A stretch of 35,816 nucleotides of DNA from Alphaproteobacteria bacterium (GCA_005885285.1 VAZG01000443.1:1-35816), one strand, 5' to 3'; shown: positions 8,103 through 17,654, counted from the first letter of the stretch. Made by a program: numbers and translations. The notes: generated by a model from the letters alone, not told the origin.

Positions 8103-9203
8103 TTACAGATCGGCCCGATGAGTTGTCACCGCGTCCTCATTCCATTCGAGGCCGACGCCGGGCACGTCGGGAATATGCAGCATGCCGCCTCGAATGGTAT
8201 AGGGCCGTTGCAGGATCGGGTCGGCCCAATCCTGCCATTCCAGCCAATGCGCGGTTTCGGTGACGCGCATGACGTGCGCCGCGACTTCAGGATAAAGGTG
8301 AGTCGACATTGGAATGCCCGCGGCCGCCGCGATCGCCGCGGCATGCAGCCAGCCCGTGACGCCGCCGATGCGCATGAAGTCGGGCATCACGAGGTCGCAG
8401 GCTTTTCTCTGTAGCGCGGTATAGAGATCACGCGGACCATAGAAATTCTCGCCGATCTGGATCGGCGTTTTCACTTGCGCCGCGAGTTGCGCATGGCCGT
8501 CGAGATTGTCATAGACGATCGGTTCTTCGATCCACGCCAGGCCCAAATCGTCGATCATGTGGCAGCGCCGCAGCGCGTCGGCGAAGTCGAGGCCCTGGTT
8601 GAAATCGGCCATCAATTCCATGTCGCCGCCGACAGCGGTCCTGACTGCCTCGATGGCGGCGAGGTCGTCGCGCGCGCGATCGCGACCCAGCCGAAGTTTC
8701 AGGGCGGTGAATCCGCCTTCGTCGCGCAGCGCGAGCGCGTCCGCCGCCAGCACTTGCGGCGGCTGCAGCCACAGCCCATTGCTGTTATAGGCCTTCACGG
8801 GCCCGACCGAGCCGCCGAGCAGGACGCAAAGCGGCATGTTGGCTGCTTTTGCGAGCGCGTCCCACGCCGCCATGTCCAATCCGGAAACCGCGATCAGGGA
8901 CTGGCCCTGGTATCCGACGAAATGCAGCGACTTGCGCGCCAGATCGTAAAGCTCGACCGGGGCGATGCGCCGCCCCTTCAGCATCTCGCCGAAATCCTGC
9001 AAGGCAGGGATCAGGTAGCGCATCGTCTTGATGGTGTAAGGCTCGAGATAGCTGCGCCCGACGACACCTTCTTCCGTGAACAGATCGATCAGGATCAGAG
9101 GCCAATCCGCGATGGTGGCTATGCGTGCTACGACTGGGCGCTTGAGCTTGAGCACGACCGCTCTCGCGCGGATCGATTTAAAGGTCAGTGAGGCCAATTG
9201 CAT
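8103..9203 (-). CDS. Mandelate racemase/muconate lactonizing enzyme family protein
   Basis: The 366-residue enolase-superfamily protein is of the mandelate racemase subgroup. Metal ligands are visible as D200 (MADFNQG), E226/E227 (WIEEP) and E252 (IGENF). The general base pair is D275 (MPDFMRIGGVTGW) with H302 (STHLYPEV), and E322 lies in HWLEW. The other catalytic strand is ALKLRLG: K169 is kept, but the second lysine of the usual KxK is R171. Such enzymes abstract the alpha proton of a carboxylate, giving racemisation or sugar-acid dehydration; the substrate is not predictable here. The ATG at 9203 has a GGGAGG ribosome binding site. It lies 53 bp behind the cytochrome subunit of the molybdenum hydroxylase, so co-transcription is plausible. 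Confidence 0.88.
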   Translation of the reverse strand: MQLASLTFKSIRARAVVLKLKRPVVARIATIADWPLILIDLFTEEGVVGRSYLEPYTIKTMRYLIPALQDFGEMLKGRRIAPVELYDLARKSLHFVGYQGQSLIAVSGLDMAAWDALAKAANMPLCVLLGGSVGPVKAYNSNGLWLQPPQVLAADALALRDEGGFTALKLRLGRDRARDDLAAIEAVRTAVGGDMELMADFNQGLDFADALRRCHMIDDLGLAWIEEPIVYDNLDGHAQLAAQVKTPIQIGENFYGPRDLYTALQRKACDLVMPDFMRIGGVTGWLHAAAIAAAAGIPMSTHLYPEVAAHVMRVTETAHWLEWQDWADPILQRPYTIRGGMLHIPDVPGVGLEWNEDAVTTHRADL

Positions 9204-9256
9204 GACAAGCGCCTCCCGATTTGCCGCGCCGCTAAGTAGCCCTGCGCCGTCACCGG

Positions 9257-10600
9257 CTACTGCGATACCTGCTTGCGCAACTCCGCCACGTCCTGTGCGG
9301 TGAGCTTCGATCCCTTGGCGCCGAACCGTGCGGTGACGTAATTGGCGACCGCGGCGATCTCGTCGTCGGAATAAGCGTTGCCGAACGCGGGCATCGACAG
9401 CGCGTCGGCCGCCGTGTTGCGCCGGGTGCCGGAGATCACGATCTGCGCGACATTGGTCGCGGCGGGATCATTCACGGCCAAGGCGCCGGTCAACGTCGCC
9501 ACCGGCGAGACCGGGCTCTCGCCGGTCCAGCCATGGCAACTGACGCAGGCGCCTTCGAACACCATCTTGCCGCGCGCGTTGGGCGCGCCGCCGTCCTTGT
9601 GCGAAGCCGGCGCCGGCGGTGCCAACGTTGCGGGCAGGTCGGTCGAAGTGACAGGCGGCACGCTGCGCAGATAGGCGACGATGGCGCGGATATCTTCGCT
9701 CGCCATTTGGCTGAAGCTGTGATCGACCGCTTCGGCCATCGGGCCTGACGCGGTGCCGTGGCCGGCCGCGTGTCCGCTCGAGAGATAGGCGATGAGGTCG
9801 TCGTCACGCCAGGCGCCAACGCCGGTGGCCTTGTCGGAGGTAATGTTGAAGGCGCGCCATCCCGCCGTCACCGCGCCGGCAAATTTCTGGCGATTGTCCA
9901 GCGCAAAGGCCAAGTTTCGCGGCGTATGGCATTCGCCGCAATGGGCAAGCGCTTCCGCGAGATAGGCGCCGCGGTTCCATTCCGGGCTCTTCGATATGTC
10001 GGGCTCGAACCGGCTATCGCGATTGAACAGCGCCGACCAGAACATCATCGCCCAGCGCTGGTTGAATGGAAACGTCAGCGTATTGGCGGGCGCAGGCGCA
10101 TGCACCGGCGGCAGGCTGAACAGATAGGCCTTGATCGCCAGCGCGTCGTCATCGCTCATGGTGGTGTAGGACGCAAACGGCATCGCCGGATAGAGCCGCG
10201 CGCCATCGTGGCGGATGCCGCGATGAACGGCGTTGAGGAAATCCTGATCGCTGTAATTGCCGATCCCGGTCTCCCTGTCGGGCGTGATGTTGGTCGAGTA
10301 CAGCGTGCCGAATGGCAGCTTGAATCCGACGCCTCCGGTGTAGGATTTGCCGCCTGCCGCGGTATGGCAGGCCTCGCAGTCGGCCGCTTTCGCCAGATAA
10401 GCGCCGCGTTCGACCAGGCTCGCTTGCGCGAGCGAGGCGGGGACACCTGTCGGACTGGCGCCGTGATAGTCGGCCAGCGCTATTTTGGGACCATCCGCGA
10501 ACGCAAGCGGACCGGGACCGCGGATGATCCAGAGGCCTGCGACCAGCGCCACCACCACGATCGCGGCAACGCTGAGGACAATACGCGCGGCCGCGCTCAT
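9257..10600 (-). CDS. Triheme cytochrome c subunit of a molybdenum hydroxylase
   Basis: The 447-residue protein has an N-terminal membrane segment (residues about 5-26, VLSVAAIVVVALVAGLWII). Three CxxCH heme sites follow: CEACH at 75-79, CGECH at 221-225 and CVSCH at 352-356. Three cytochrome c domains with a C-terminal YSDDEIAAVANYV helix match the electron-accepting subunit of membrane-bound alcohol and aldehyde dehydrogenases. It should sit on the periplasmic face, passing electrons from the molybdopterin subunit to the respiratory chain. Its start overlaps the stop of that subunit by four bases, indicating coupled translation. The closest described arrangement I know is the three-subunit aldehyde dehydrogenase of acetic acid bacteria. 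Confidence 0.9.
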   Translation of the reverse strand: MSAAARIVLSVAAIVVVALVAGLWIIRGPGPLAFADGPKIALADYHGASPTGVPASLAQASLVERGAYLAKAADCEACHTAAGGKSYTGGVGFKLPFGTLYSTNITPDRETGIGNYSDQDFLNAVHRGIRHDGARLYPAMPFASYTTMSDDDALAIKAYLFSLPPVHAPAPANTLTFPFNQRWAMMFWSALFNRDSRFEPDISKSPEWNRGAYLAEALAHCGECHTPRNLAFALDNRQKFAGAVTAGWRAFNITSDKATGVGAWRDDDLIAYLSSGHAAGHGTASGPMAEAVDHSFSQMASEDIRAIVAYLRSVPPVTSTDLPATLAPPAPASHKDGGAPNARGKMVFEGACVSCHGWTGESPVSPVATLTGALAVNDPAATNVAQIVISGTRRNTAADALSMPAFGNAYSDDEIAAVANYVTARFGAKGSKLTAQDVAELRKQVSQ

Positions 10601-12771
10601 GCTTTCTTACCCGCGATCAAGGATCGATCGATCGGCAGCCGCCGCAAGGCGACGCCGGTCGCAGCATAAATGGCGTTGCGCAACGCCGGCGGCCCCGCCG
10701 TCACGCCGGTCTCGCCGATGCCGCCCGGCGCTTCGCCGCTCTTGATGACGTGAACCTCGATCTTCGGCGTCTGATCGATCCGGAGCATGCGGTAGTCATG
10801 GAAGTTCGATTGCTGGACCCGCCCTTTGTCGATGGTGATCTCGCCATAGAGCGCGGCCGTCAGGCCGAAGATCAGGCCGCCTTCGAGCTGCGCCATGATC
10901 GTGTCGGGATTGACGGCGATGCCGGTATCGACCGCGGACGTCACGTGATGCAGATGCACCTCACCCTGTTCGTCGACTTCGGCTTCGACGACGGTGGCGA
11001 TGAAGCTGCCGAACGAGGGCTGGATGCTGACGCCGCGCCCGACGCGCGCGGCGAGCGGCTGGCCCCAACCGGATTTTTCCGCCACCAGATTGAGCGCGGC
11101 CAATAGCCGTGGGTTTTTCCCCAGCATGCCGCGACGAAACTCGACGGGATCCTTGCCCGCCTTGCGGGCGAGCTCGTCCATGAAGCTTTCGATGGCGAAC
11201 ACATTGTTGTTCGGACCGACGCCGCGCCAGAATCCGGTCGGCACCGCCGGCGGCTCGGCGCGCACATATTCGACATGGAAATTCGGAATGTCGTAGGGCA
11301 TGTCGACCGCGCTATCGACGGCGTCGATGTCAATGCCCTTCTGGAACGCCGGCGGCAGCCAGCGCGCGAGGATGGCCGAGCCCGCGACCTTGTACTTCCA
11401 GCCGACGATCTTGCCGTCGGACAAGGTCGCGGCAATGGTGTCGCGGTAGACCGGGCGATAGACGTCGTGCTGGATGTCTTCTTCGCGGGTCCATACCACC
11501 TTTACCGGCCCGTCCACTTGTTTGGCGATACGGACCGCCGCGACCGCCATGTCGGGCTCGAGCTTGCGGCCGAAGCCGCCGCCGAGCAGGTGATTGTTGA
11601 CGGTCACTTTCTCGACCGGAAGTCCCGCCGCTTTTGCCGCCTCCGACTGCACCCGGGTCAGGACCTGCGTGCCGGTCCAGATCTCGCAGGAGTCGGACTT
11701 CAGACGAACCGTGGCGTTGATCGGCTCCATCGGCGCGTGCGCGAGAAAGGGAAGCTCGTAGGACGCGTCCAGCCGCTCGCCGGTCGCAAGGCCCTTGGCG
11801 ATATCGCCTTCGGATTTCGCGACTACGCCGTCCTTTTCGCTCGCCGCGCGCAAATCCTGCCAGATGTCTTTCGAACTTAGGCGCGCGTTCGGACCTTCAT
11901 CCCAGTCGATGACGAGCGCACCGAGGCCTTTCTTGGCCGCCCACATGTGATCGCCGACCACGGCGACCATGTCGTCCAGTACGACGATCTTCCGCACGCC
12001 CGGGATCTTCCTGGCGGCGCTGTCGTCGACCTTGCCGACTTTGCCGCCGAATACCGGGCAAGCCGCAACGGTTGCAAATTTCATGTCCGGCAGGATCGCG
12101 TCGATGCCGTAGACTGCCTTGCCGTTGGCCTTGTCAGGCGTGTCCAGGCGCTTTAGCGGCTGGCCGATCAGCACGAAATCCTTGGGGTCCTTGAGCGCGA
12201 CGTCTTTCGGAGGCGTCTGGCCACTCGCGCTCGCTGCCAGCGCGCCATAGGCGAGCTTGCGTCCGCTCTCCTTGTGGATGACCTCGCCGTTGGCGGTCGT
12301 GCAGCTTGGCGGATCGACTTGCCATTGTTGCGCGGCCGCCTGGACCAGCATCGCGCGCGCGACTGCGCCGGCATTGCGCAGGTGTTCCCACCACGCCCGG
12401 ATCGAATTCGAATTACCGGTGACCTGGAGGCCGAACACGGGGTTACCGTAAAGCTTATCGTTGGGCGGCGCGTGTTCGAGCATCACTTGCGCAAAGTTCG
12501 CGTCGAGTTCTTCGGCCAGAATCATTGCGACCGCCGTGTAGACGCCTTGTCCCATCTCGACCTGCGGCATCACCAGCGTGGTCTGGCCGGCCTCATCGAT
12601 GCGGATGAAGGCATTGGGCGCAAACTTGCCCTCGGTCACATCGGGCGGCTGTACCGGTTCGTTGGCCGCGTGAGCCGGAAGGTGGAATGCGAGCAGGAAT
12701 CCGCCTGCCAATCCACCGGCCAACAGCGTGCGGCGGGAAACCGTGTCTGATTTCTTTTCCATGATGATCAT
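10597..12771 (-). CDS. Molybdopterin-binding subunit, xanthine oxidase family, Tat-exported
   Basis: The 724-residue protein starts with a twin-arginine signal (SRRTLLAGGLAGGFLLAF, residues about 12-29), so it is folded with cofactor before export. Domains follow the isoquinoline 1-oxidoreductase/aldehyde oxidase beta type: NAFIRIDEAGQTTLVMPQVEMGQG near residue 52, GGGFGRKLEPD mid-protein, and the active-site loop GEAPGGIGETGV, whose catalytic glutamate is about E687. An AGGAGG sequence upstream of the first ATG (MIIMEKKSD) favours that start. The 2Fe-2S subunit lies 12 bp upstream and the triheme cytochrome overlaps downstream, so the three form one enzyme. It would hydroxylate an aldehyde or N-heterocycle in the periplasm. 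The substrate cannot be read from the sequence. Confidence 0.92.
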   Translation of the reverse strand: MIIMEKKSDTVSRRTLLAGGLAGGFLLAFHLPAHAANEPVQPPDVTEGKFAPNAFIRIDEAGQTTLVMPQVEMGQGVYTAVAMILAEELDANFAQVMLEHAPPNDKLYGNPVFGLQVTGNSNSIRAWWEHLRNAGAVARAMLVQAAAQQWQVDPPSCTTANGEVIHKESGRKLAYGALAASASGQTPPKDVALKDPKDFVLIGQPLKRLDTPDKANGKAVYGIDAILPDMKFATVAACPVFGGKVGKVDDSAARKIPGVRKIVVLDDMVAVVGDHMWAAKKGLGALVIDWDEGPNARLSSKDIWQDLRAASEKDGVVAKSEGDIAKGLATGERLDASYELPFLAHAPMEPINATVRLKSDSCEIWTGTQVLTRVQSEAAKAAGLPVEKVTVNNHLLGGGFGRKLEPDMAVAAVRIAKQVDGPVKVVWTREEDIQHDVYRPVYRDTIAATLSDGKIVGWKYKVAGSAILARWLPPAFQKGIDIDAVDSAVDMPYDIPNFHVEYVRAEPPAVPTGFWRGVGPNNNVFAIESFMDELARKAGKDPVEFRRGMLGKNPRLLAALNLVAEKSGWGQPLAARVGRGVSIQPSFGSFIATVVEAEVDEQGEVHLHHVTSAVDTGIAVNPDTIMAQLEGGLIFGLTAALYGEITIDKGRVQQSNFHDYRMLRIDQTPKIEVHVIKSGEAPGGIGETGVTAGPPALRNAIYAATGVALRRLPIDRSLIAGKKA

Positions 12772-12783
12772 GGCGGACCCCTC

Positions 12784-13248
12784 CTACGCCTGACGCCCGG
12801 AAGCGGCTTGCTTGATGGCCGCACGAATCCGCACATAAGTGCCACAGCGGCAGATATTCCCTGCCATCGCCGCATCAATGTCGGAGTCGTCAGCATGGGG
12901 CGTTGCCGCAAGCAGCGCAGTTGCCGACATGATCTGGCCGGACTGGCAATAACCGCATTGGATCACTTCGAGATCGAGCCATGCCTTTTGTATCTTCGCG
13001 CCGGTGGGCGTAGAGCCGACGCCTTCGATGGTGGTGACGGCGCGATCGCGCACCGCACCCACGGGCAGAACACAGGATCGTACCGGCTTGCCGTCGATAT
13101 GCACGGTGCAGGCGCCGCATTGCGCGATGCCGCAACCGAATTTCGTTCCCGTCATCCCGAGAATGTCGCGAAGCACCCAGAGCAGGGGCATGTCCGCCGG
13201 CGCGTCAAACGATCTCTGTTCGCCATTGATGGTCAGCGTTGTTGCCAT
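12784..13248 (-). CDS. 2Fe-2S subunit of the molybdenum hydroxylase
   Basis: The 154-residue protein carries both clusters of the xanthine oxidase small subunit. The plant-ferredoxin-type cluster is in [20 protein letters not shown] with a further RSC at about residues 58. The second, helical-domain cluster is in QCGYCQSGQ and NICRCGTY. It has no signal peptide. Proteins of this type are thought to be exported with the Tat-tagged molybdopterin partner, whose gene follows after 12 bp. The ATG at 13248 gives [17 protein letters not shown], a standard start. It is first in the operon, so the promoter should be in the intergenic stretch upstream. Electrons flow from molybdenum through its two clusters to the triheme cytochrome. 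Confidence 0.94.
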   Translation of the reverse strand: MATTLTINGEQRSFDAPADMPLLWVLRDILGMTGTKFGCGIAQCGACTVHIDGKPVRSCVLPVGAVRDRAVTTIEGVGSTPTGAKIQKAWLDLEVIQCGYCQSGQIMSATALLAATPHADDSDIDAAMAGNICRCGTYVRIRAAIKQAASGRQA

Positions 13249-13585
13249 GGGTGCCCCTCCAATTTGACGACCGCGCAGCGGAAATTGGCGACGTCACGAG
13301 AAACTACATCGTGTGGCGGTCAGCTAGGGATGCGAGAATATTTTCGCAATGCGGAGCTGCGCTCGCAGATAAGAGACCGCGCCGGATCACGCAATCGTGC
13401 TGCACGACTGCGTCGGTTTTTAGGCTAGAGATGATGGTCGTCATCCCAGTCAAGCGACAATGTCTCATCCAATCCTGACATGCGCTACCGGCCGGATGGC
13501 CGGGTGATCATGTCGGGCTGGCCTCGATGATCGTCGTCAATATTGTTGTGATTTTGGCGGCCGCCTAGCAGTTCGGTTCGCCCAC
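13249..13585. other. 337-bp intergenic region upstream of the molybdenum hydroxylase operon
   Basis: No convincing gene is visible. It separates the 3' end of the broken chemoreceptor gene from the 2Fe-2S subunit, both on the minus strand. It should contain the hydroxylase promoter and, at its far end, the terminator of the chemoreceptor unit. It carries the near-palindrome listed at 13331 and a GC-rich CCGGCCGGATGGCCGGG hairpin near 13487. Confidence 0.5.
13331..13348. promoter_or_regulatory. Near-perfect 18-bp palindrome, candidate operator
   Basis: TGCGAGAATATTTTCGCA is symmetric except for one mismatched pair. It lies 83 bp upstream of the 2Fe-2S subunit start, a plausible activator or repressor site. 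No regulator gene is adjacent, so its binding protein is unknown. Confidence 0.4.
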
Positions 13586-14948
13586 TCAGCTCTGCCGAAA
13601 GCCCATGCGGAACGCGCCCCAATGGCGGCCGCGGATATGGATCGGCGAGGACAGGTCTTTCATCAGCACGAAATTGCCGCCGCCCATGTCGCGCCGGTAG
13701 GTTTGCAGCAGGAACGGCCTGGTGTTCGCCGCTACCTTCTGGACCGCGCGGTCTTTGAACAGCCGCCGGTTGCGGCAGTTGGCGTTATTCCAGACCGGAT
13801 CGGGGCCCTGCGGCAGGCGATAGTTCGGATTATGGGTCGGGAGATAGCCGCCCTTCGCCCAGGCGACGCAAAACACGATGCGCGGATCGGACTTCTGGAT
13901 CGGATCCTGGATCGGCGGCAGGATCCGATCGGTGAATTCGATATAGTTGGTGAGGTATTGGCTGGGGTCGGTGCCCGGAATTTTTCGGTAGTTCTCGTCC
14001 ATCAATTGATCGACGGTGATCTCTCCGCGCGCGACGGCCGCTTCGAAGGCATCCGAAATCCGTCTTGCGGTGTCGACGACGACGCGGATAAGCGGGGCGT
14101 CGGAGGTCTCCACGCCGCTATCGGCGATCAGCGCGATCAGCTCCTCGGAAACGTCGAGCAGCCGGGCCACGCGCTCGTCGGCATGCTTGAGGTCGTTCGA
14201 CGACAGGTCAACGCCCTTTGCGTGATGGCCAAGCTCGTCGATCACGCTCGGCGCCCTCGCCGGCGCTCTTGGCGCGCGAGGAGACATCGTTGCTCTCGCC
14301 GATCAAATTGCCGACCTGGCCGTCAAGGTCGCGAACGGTATCGCCGATCAAATGGGTGGCCTTCCGCGTCGCTTCGGCAAGGCCTTTCACTTCGCTGGCG
14401 ACCACCGCAAAGCCTTTGCCTGCCTCGCCGGCGCGCGCTGCTTCGATGGTCGCATTCAGCGCCAGCAAATTGGTCTGCTTGGCGATCGCCTCGATCGATC
14501 CGGACACCTTCGCAACCTGTGCCAGGGCGCTTCCGACAGCGCCCAGTCTGGTTTCGATGCGGCCGACCGCTTCGACCAGTTCGGCGATGTGCTTGACCGC
14601 GGTGTCCACCGCGATGCGCGATTGGGTGATTTCACCGACGGCCGCGGAGGTAGCCGTCTGCACCGCCTGCGATGCGTTGGCGATGTTGTGATTGGCGGCG
14701 ACCATCGTCTCGGCAGTCTTTTGCAGATGCCCGAATCGGTCGGACTGGACAGACACGCGCTGTGCGACCTCCTGCACATTGCCGGCAACGTCGGCGAGCT
14801 CGACCCCGAGGCCCCCGATCTTGTTCGCAAGCTGATCGACCAGCCGCTCGCTCGCCGAGGGAGCGGCTGTTGCCGTCTCCAGGCTTTCGGGCTTGAGGTT
14901 TGCAGTCTTGAGGTCTGCAGGCTGGAGGTTTGCAAGCTTGGCGTTCAT
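13586..14948 (-). pseudogene. Soluble chemoreceptor (MCP) interrupted by a frameshift
   Basis: Two overlapping frames make up one gene. From 14948 the first 234 residues give an MCP signalling domain with the hairpin tip [34 protein letters not shown] (two parts, residues 155-188). Near 14241-14249 this frame turns into junk and stops at 14208. The other frame resumes the helix as [16 protein letters not shown] and continues to 13586 with a C-terminal domain (GRHWGAFRMGF near the end). That domain is paralogous to the one in the neighbouring chemoreceptor. The rejoined protein would be about 453 residues with no membrane segment and no PilZ domain. One extra base or two missing bases explain the break. 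Its ATG overlaps the stop of the upstream MCP gene by four bases, so the pair was an operon. A sequencing error is possible. Confidence 0.8.
14890..14936. repeat. Three 15-bp tandem repeats in the chemoreceptor N-terminus
   Basis: Three imperfect 15-bp units of the form CTTGAGGTTTGCAGT lie in tandem. On the minus strand they encode [10 protein letters not shown] and ANLKP, a short run that looks like pentapeptide repeats (A-D/N-L-x-x). It lies ahead of the signalling domain and is probably a recent slippage product in a flexible leader. Confidence 0.6.
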
Positions 14949-16705
14949 AGTTTGTACGCGGTCCGGAAACCGCCCCAGTGCCGTCCGTTGACGCGGATCG
15001 GCACGTCGATCTCGCGCATCATGATGGTTTGGCCGTTGCCCATGTCGCGGGCGTAGCTTTGGATCAGGAAGGAACGTTGGTTGCGTCCCGCGGCGAGCCC
15101 CGCCGGGTCGTTGAAGATACGGCGGTTGCGGCTGTTGGCCGTGTTGAAGGCGACGTCGCCGGGCCGCTGCGGATGCGAATAGATCTTGTTGTGCACCGGC
15201 AGGTAGCCGTTGCGGTCGATCATCACGCAGAACACCATGCGCGGGTCTTTGGCGAGGAAGGCTTCCTGGAACGGCGGCAGCGCGCGGTCGGCCCAGTCAA
15301 GGATCCTGGTGCGGTGCTGAAGCGGGTTGGAGCCGGGCATCTCGACATAATTTGTGTCGAACATGTCCTCGATCGAGATCGCGCCGGTTGCGACGGCGTT
15401 TTCAAAAATCCTGGTCAGCGCAACGCCGGCTTCCATGGCGCGGGTGACGAATTCGGTGTTCTCCTGGCGGATCGACCACAATTGGTCTTCGATCTTTTCC
15501 TTCAATGGTCCATCCGGTGCCTGGAACAGCGCCCGCGCGCCGGTCTTTGCGTGGTCGGTGATGCGCAAGCGGCAGGCGCCGATATCCTGCAGGGTGGCGT
15601 TGAGGCTTTGGTTTGCCGGCAGCTTCTCGGCATCGCCTCCGACGATCAGAATATCTGCCATGGAAATTTCGTAGACCGGCGCCGTGACGGTCCCGCGCGC
15701 AGTCTGGATTTCGACTTTGAGGTTGCACGGCAGCCGTTCGTGCTTGCGACGGTCCTCGCTGTCTCCCTGACGCAGCAGCACGGCGCTGCGTGACTTCAGT
15801 TTCTGCGCAAAGGTGGTGACCGCCTTGCCGGCATTGGCGACGCTCTCGCCATGTGCCTCGGCCTCCTTGGTTGCGGTGTCGATTTCGCTGGCGCTGTCGC
15901 CGACCGAGACGATGAAATCGGCAGCGGAAGCCGCGTTCTCGGACATCTCGCCGGTGGTTGCGCTCTGCTCCGCCACCGCGCCATTGACGCTTTCGAATAC
16001 CGGGCGGATCGCCTCGATCGCCTGCGAGATCCGATGCACCGCATCCGCGGAACCTGCCGCGTCCTTTTGCAGAGCTTCGATCTTCTTGGTGATCTCCTCA
16101 GTCGCGTTCTGGGTCTGCACCGCGAGCGCCTTGACCTCGGTGGCAACCACCGCAAAGCCGCGCCCGGCATCGCCAGCGCGTGCGGCCTCGATGGTGGAGT
16201 TGAGCGCGAGCAGCGTGGTTTGCCGGGCGATCTGCGCGATCAGATTGACCACATTGCCGATTGCGGCGGAGGATTCCCGCAACCGATCGACATTGGCGCG
16301 GGCCTCCCGCGCAGCGGCGCTGGCCTGATCGGCGAGCTTGCCGGCGTCGCGCACCTGCGAGCCGATGCCTTGCGCGGATTGAGTGAACCGCTCGGCGGCC
16401 TGGGCGAAGGTGGTCGCGGTGCCCTGGGCAGCGCTGGTGCGCCCGTTGAGCGCGCCGGTGCGTTGGCGGATGGTGGACAGCGTCGCAGCCGTTGCTTCGG
16501 CACCGCTGGCGACCGAACTTGCCGCGCGCTCGAGCTGGCGGATCATCGCGCCCAGTTCGAGGTCCAGAAGCTCGAGGATTTCCCTGGCGGAATCGCTCTC
16601 CGCGCCAGCGGCAATTTCGGAAGCCGCGGCCGGCTTCGCAGGCTGCGGTTCGGCGGCGGGCGCAGCCGGCTCCTGCACTCGCTTTCCAAACAAACCGAAC
16701 GCCAT
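14945..16705 (-). CDS. Soluble methyl-accepting chemotaxis protein with PilZ domain
   Basis: The 586-residue protein lacks membrane segments, so it should be a cytoplasmic receptor. The order is an Ala/Pro-rich leader (1-45), then a long helical MCP signalling domain with its hairpin tip around residues 152-198 ([25 protein letters not shown]). A PilZ-type domain follows at about 318-400, opening with [14 protein letters not shown], and then a C-terminal domain at about 440-586. PilZ domains bind cyclic di-GMP; here the second motif ([12 protein letters not shown]) is degenerate, so binding is uncertain. The C-terminal domain, with [15 protein letters not shown] and GRHWGGF, may be the ligand-sensing part. 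I chose the ATG at 16705 ([13 protein letters not shown]), preceded by GAGAGG. The downstream paralogue overlaps by four bases. Confidence 0.88.
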   Translation of the reverse strand: MAFGLFGKRVQEPAAPAAEPQPAKPAAASEIAAGAESDSAREILELLDLELGAMIRQLERAASSVASGAEATAATLSTIRQRTGALNGRTSAAQGTATTFAQAAERFTQSAQGIGSQVRDAGKLADQASAAAREARANVDRLRESSAAIGNVVNLIAQIARQTTLLALNSTIEAARAGDAGRGFAVVATEVKALAVQTQNATEEITKKIEALQKDAAGSADAVHRISQAIEAIRPVFESVNGAVAEQSATTGEMSENAASAADFIVSVGDSASEIDTATKEAEAHGESVANAGKAVTTFAQKLKSRSAVLLRQGDSEDRRKHERLPCNLKVEIQTARGTVTAPVYEISMADILIVGGDAEKLPANQSLNATLQDIGACRLRITDHAKTGARALFQAPDGPLKEKIEDQLWSIRQENTEFVTRAMEAGVALTRIFENAVATGAISIEDMFDTNYVEMPGSNPLQHRTRILDWADRALPPFQEAFLAKDPRMVFCVMIDRNGYLPVHNKIYSHPQRPGDVAFNTANSRNRRIFNDPAGLAAGRNQRSFLIQSYARDMGNGQTIMMREIDVPIRVNGRHWGGFRTAYKL

Positions 16706-16849
16706 GGACCTCTCGGGGGAGATGCGAAATCGAATGGGCCATCCTCGCACCCGGGCGTGAAGTCATGGTTAACGATTGCCTCATATTCCAGCAGGTGGCA
16801 CTACTGCCATACCGGAACGGACGCCAAATCTTTGATTTCGATAATTCTA

Positions 16850-16864
16850 CGGCCTATAAGGCCG
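16850..16864. promoter_or_regulatory. Small palindrome upstream of yebC
   Basis: CGGCCTATAAGGCCG has perfect 6-bp arms around a 3-bp centre and lies 43 bp upstream of the yebC start, between two divergent genes. It may be an operator or a hairpin in the leader. There is no further support. Confidence 0.3.
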
Positions 16865-16907
16865 CGCTTTCACCCCCTCACCGCTGGACGATTCCAAGAG
16901 ACTCCGC

Positions 16908-17654
16908 ATGGCCGGCCATTCCCAATTCAAGAACATCATGCACCGCAAGGGACGGCAGGATGCCCAGAAGTCGAAACTGTTCGGCAAGCTGGCCCGGGAA
17001 ATTACGGTCGCCGCCAAGCTTGGAACCCCCGACCCCGCGATGAACCCGCGGTTGCGGGCAGCCATGGTCGCGGCGCGGCAGGAAAACATGCCGAAGGACA
17101 ACATCGAGCGCGCGATCAAAAAGGCGCTCGGCGGCGAGGGCGATAATTACGACGAGATCCGTTACGAAGGCTACGGCCCGGGCGGCGTCGCGATCATTGT
17201 CGAGGCGCTGACCGACAACCGCAACCGCGCCGCGTCCGATATCCGCTCCTACTTTACCAAGTCCGGCGGCAATCTCGGCGAAACCGGGTCGGTCGCCTTC
17301 ATGTTCGATCGCACCGGCATCATCGAATATGATCATAGCGTTGCGTCCGACGATGCCATGCTGGACGCGGCCATCGAGGCCGGCGCGGACGATGTGATCT
17401 CAAGTGCGAGCGGGCACGAAATCTATGCCTCGCAGGAAAGCTTTCGGGACGTGGCGAAAGCGCTGGAGGCGAAATTCGGCGAACCCCGCAAGACGGCGCT
17501 GACCTGGAAACCGCAGAACACGGTCGCGGTCGACGATGAGACCGGCGAGAAGCTGTTGAAGCTGATCGATCTTCTGAACGAACACGACGACGTGCAGAAC
17601 GTCTACGCCAATTTCGAGGTGTCGGACGCGCTGATGGCGAAGATGGGCGGATAA
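16908..17654 (+). CDS. yebC: YebC/PmpR family protein (TACO1-like)
   Basis: The 248-residue protein begins with the invariant family opening [20 protein letters not shown] and continues with [30 protein letters not shown] and [14 protein letters not shown]. Family members were first described as DNA-binding regulators, and more recently as factors that help ribosomes through difficult stretches. The length is the family standard and all three domains are present. It lies upstream of ruvC in the order common to many proteobacteria, here separated by 193 bp that hold a palindromic repeat. It is divergent from the chemoreceptor pair. Confidence 0.95.
   Translation: MAGHSQFKNIMHRKGRQDAQKSKLFGKLAREITVAAKLGTPDPAMNPRLRAAMVAARQENMPKDNIERAIKKALGGEGDNYDEIRYEGYGPGGVAIIVEALTDNRNRAASDIRSYFTKSGGNLGETGSVAFMFDRTGIIEYDHSVASDDAMLDAAIEAGADDVISSASGHEIYASQESFRDVAKALEAKFGEPRKTALTWKPQNTVAVDDETGEKLLKLIDLLNEHDDVQNVYANFEVSDALMAKMGG

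Noticed and set aside
13511..13538. TGTCGG followed by CGTC, similar to the ECF42-type promoter
   Set aside because: The spacer is 15 or 18 bp rather than 17, it lacks the TT before CGTC, and no plus-strand gene follows.
15851..17146. A 431-codon plus-strand open frame across the chemoreceptor and yebC
   Set aside because: It runs antisense to the MCP coding sequence and then out of frame through yebC, both of which have clear family motifs.
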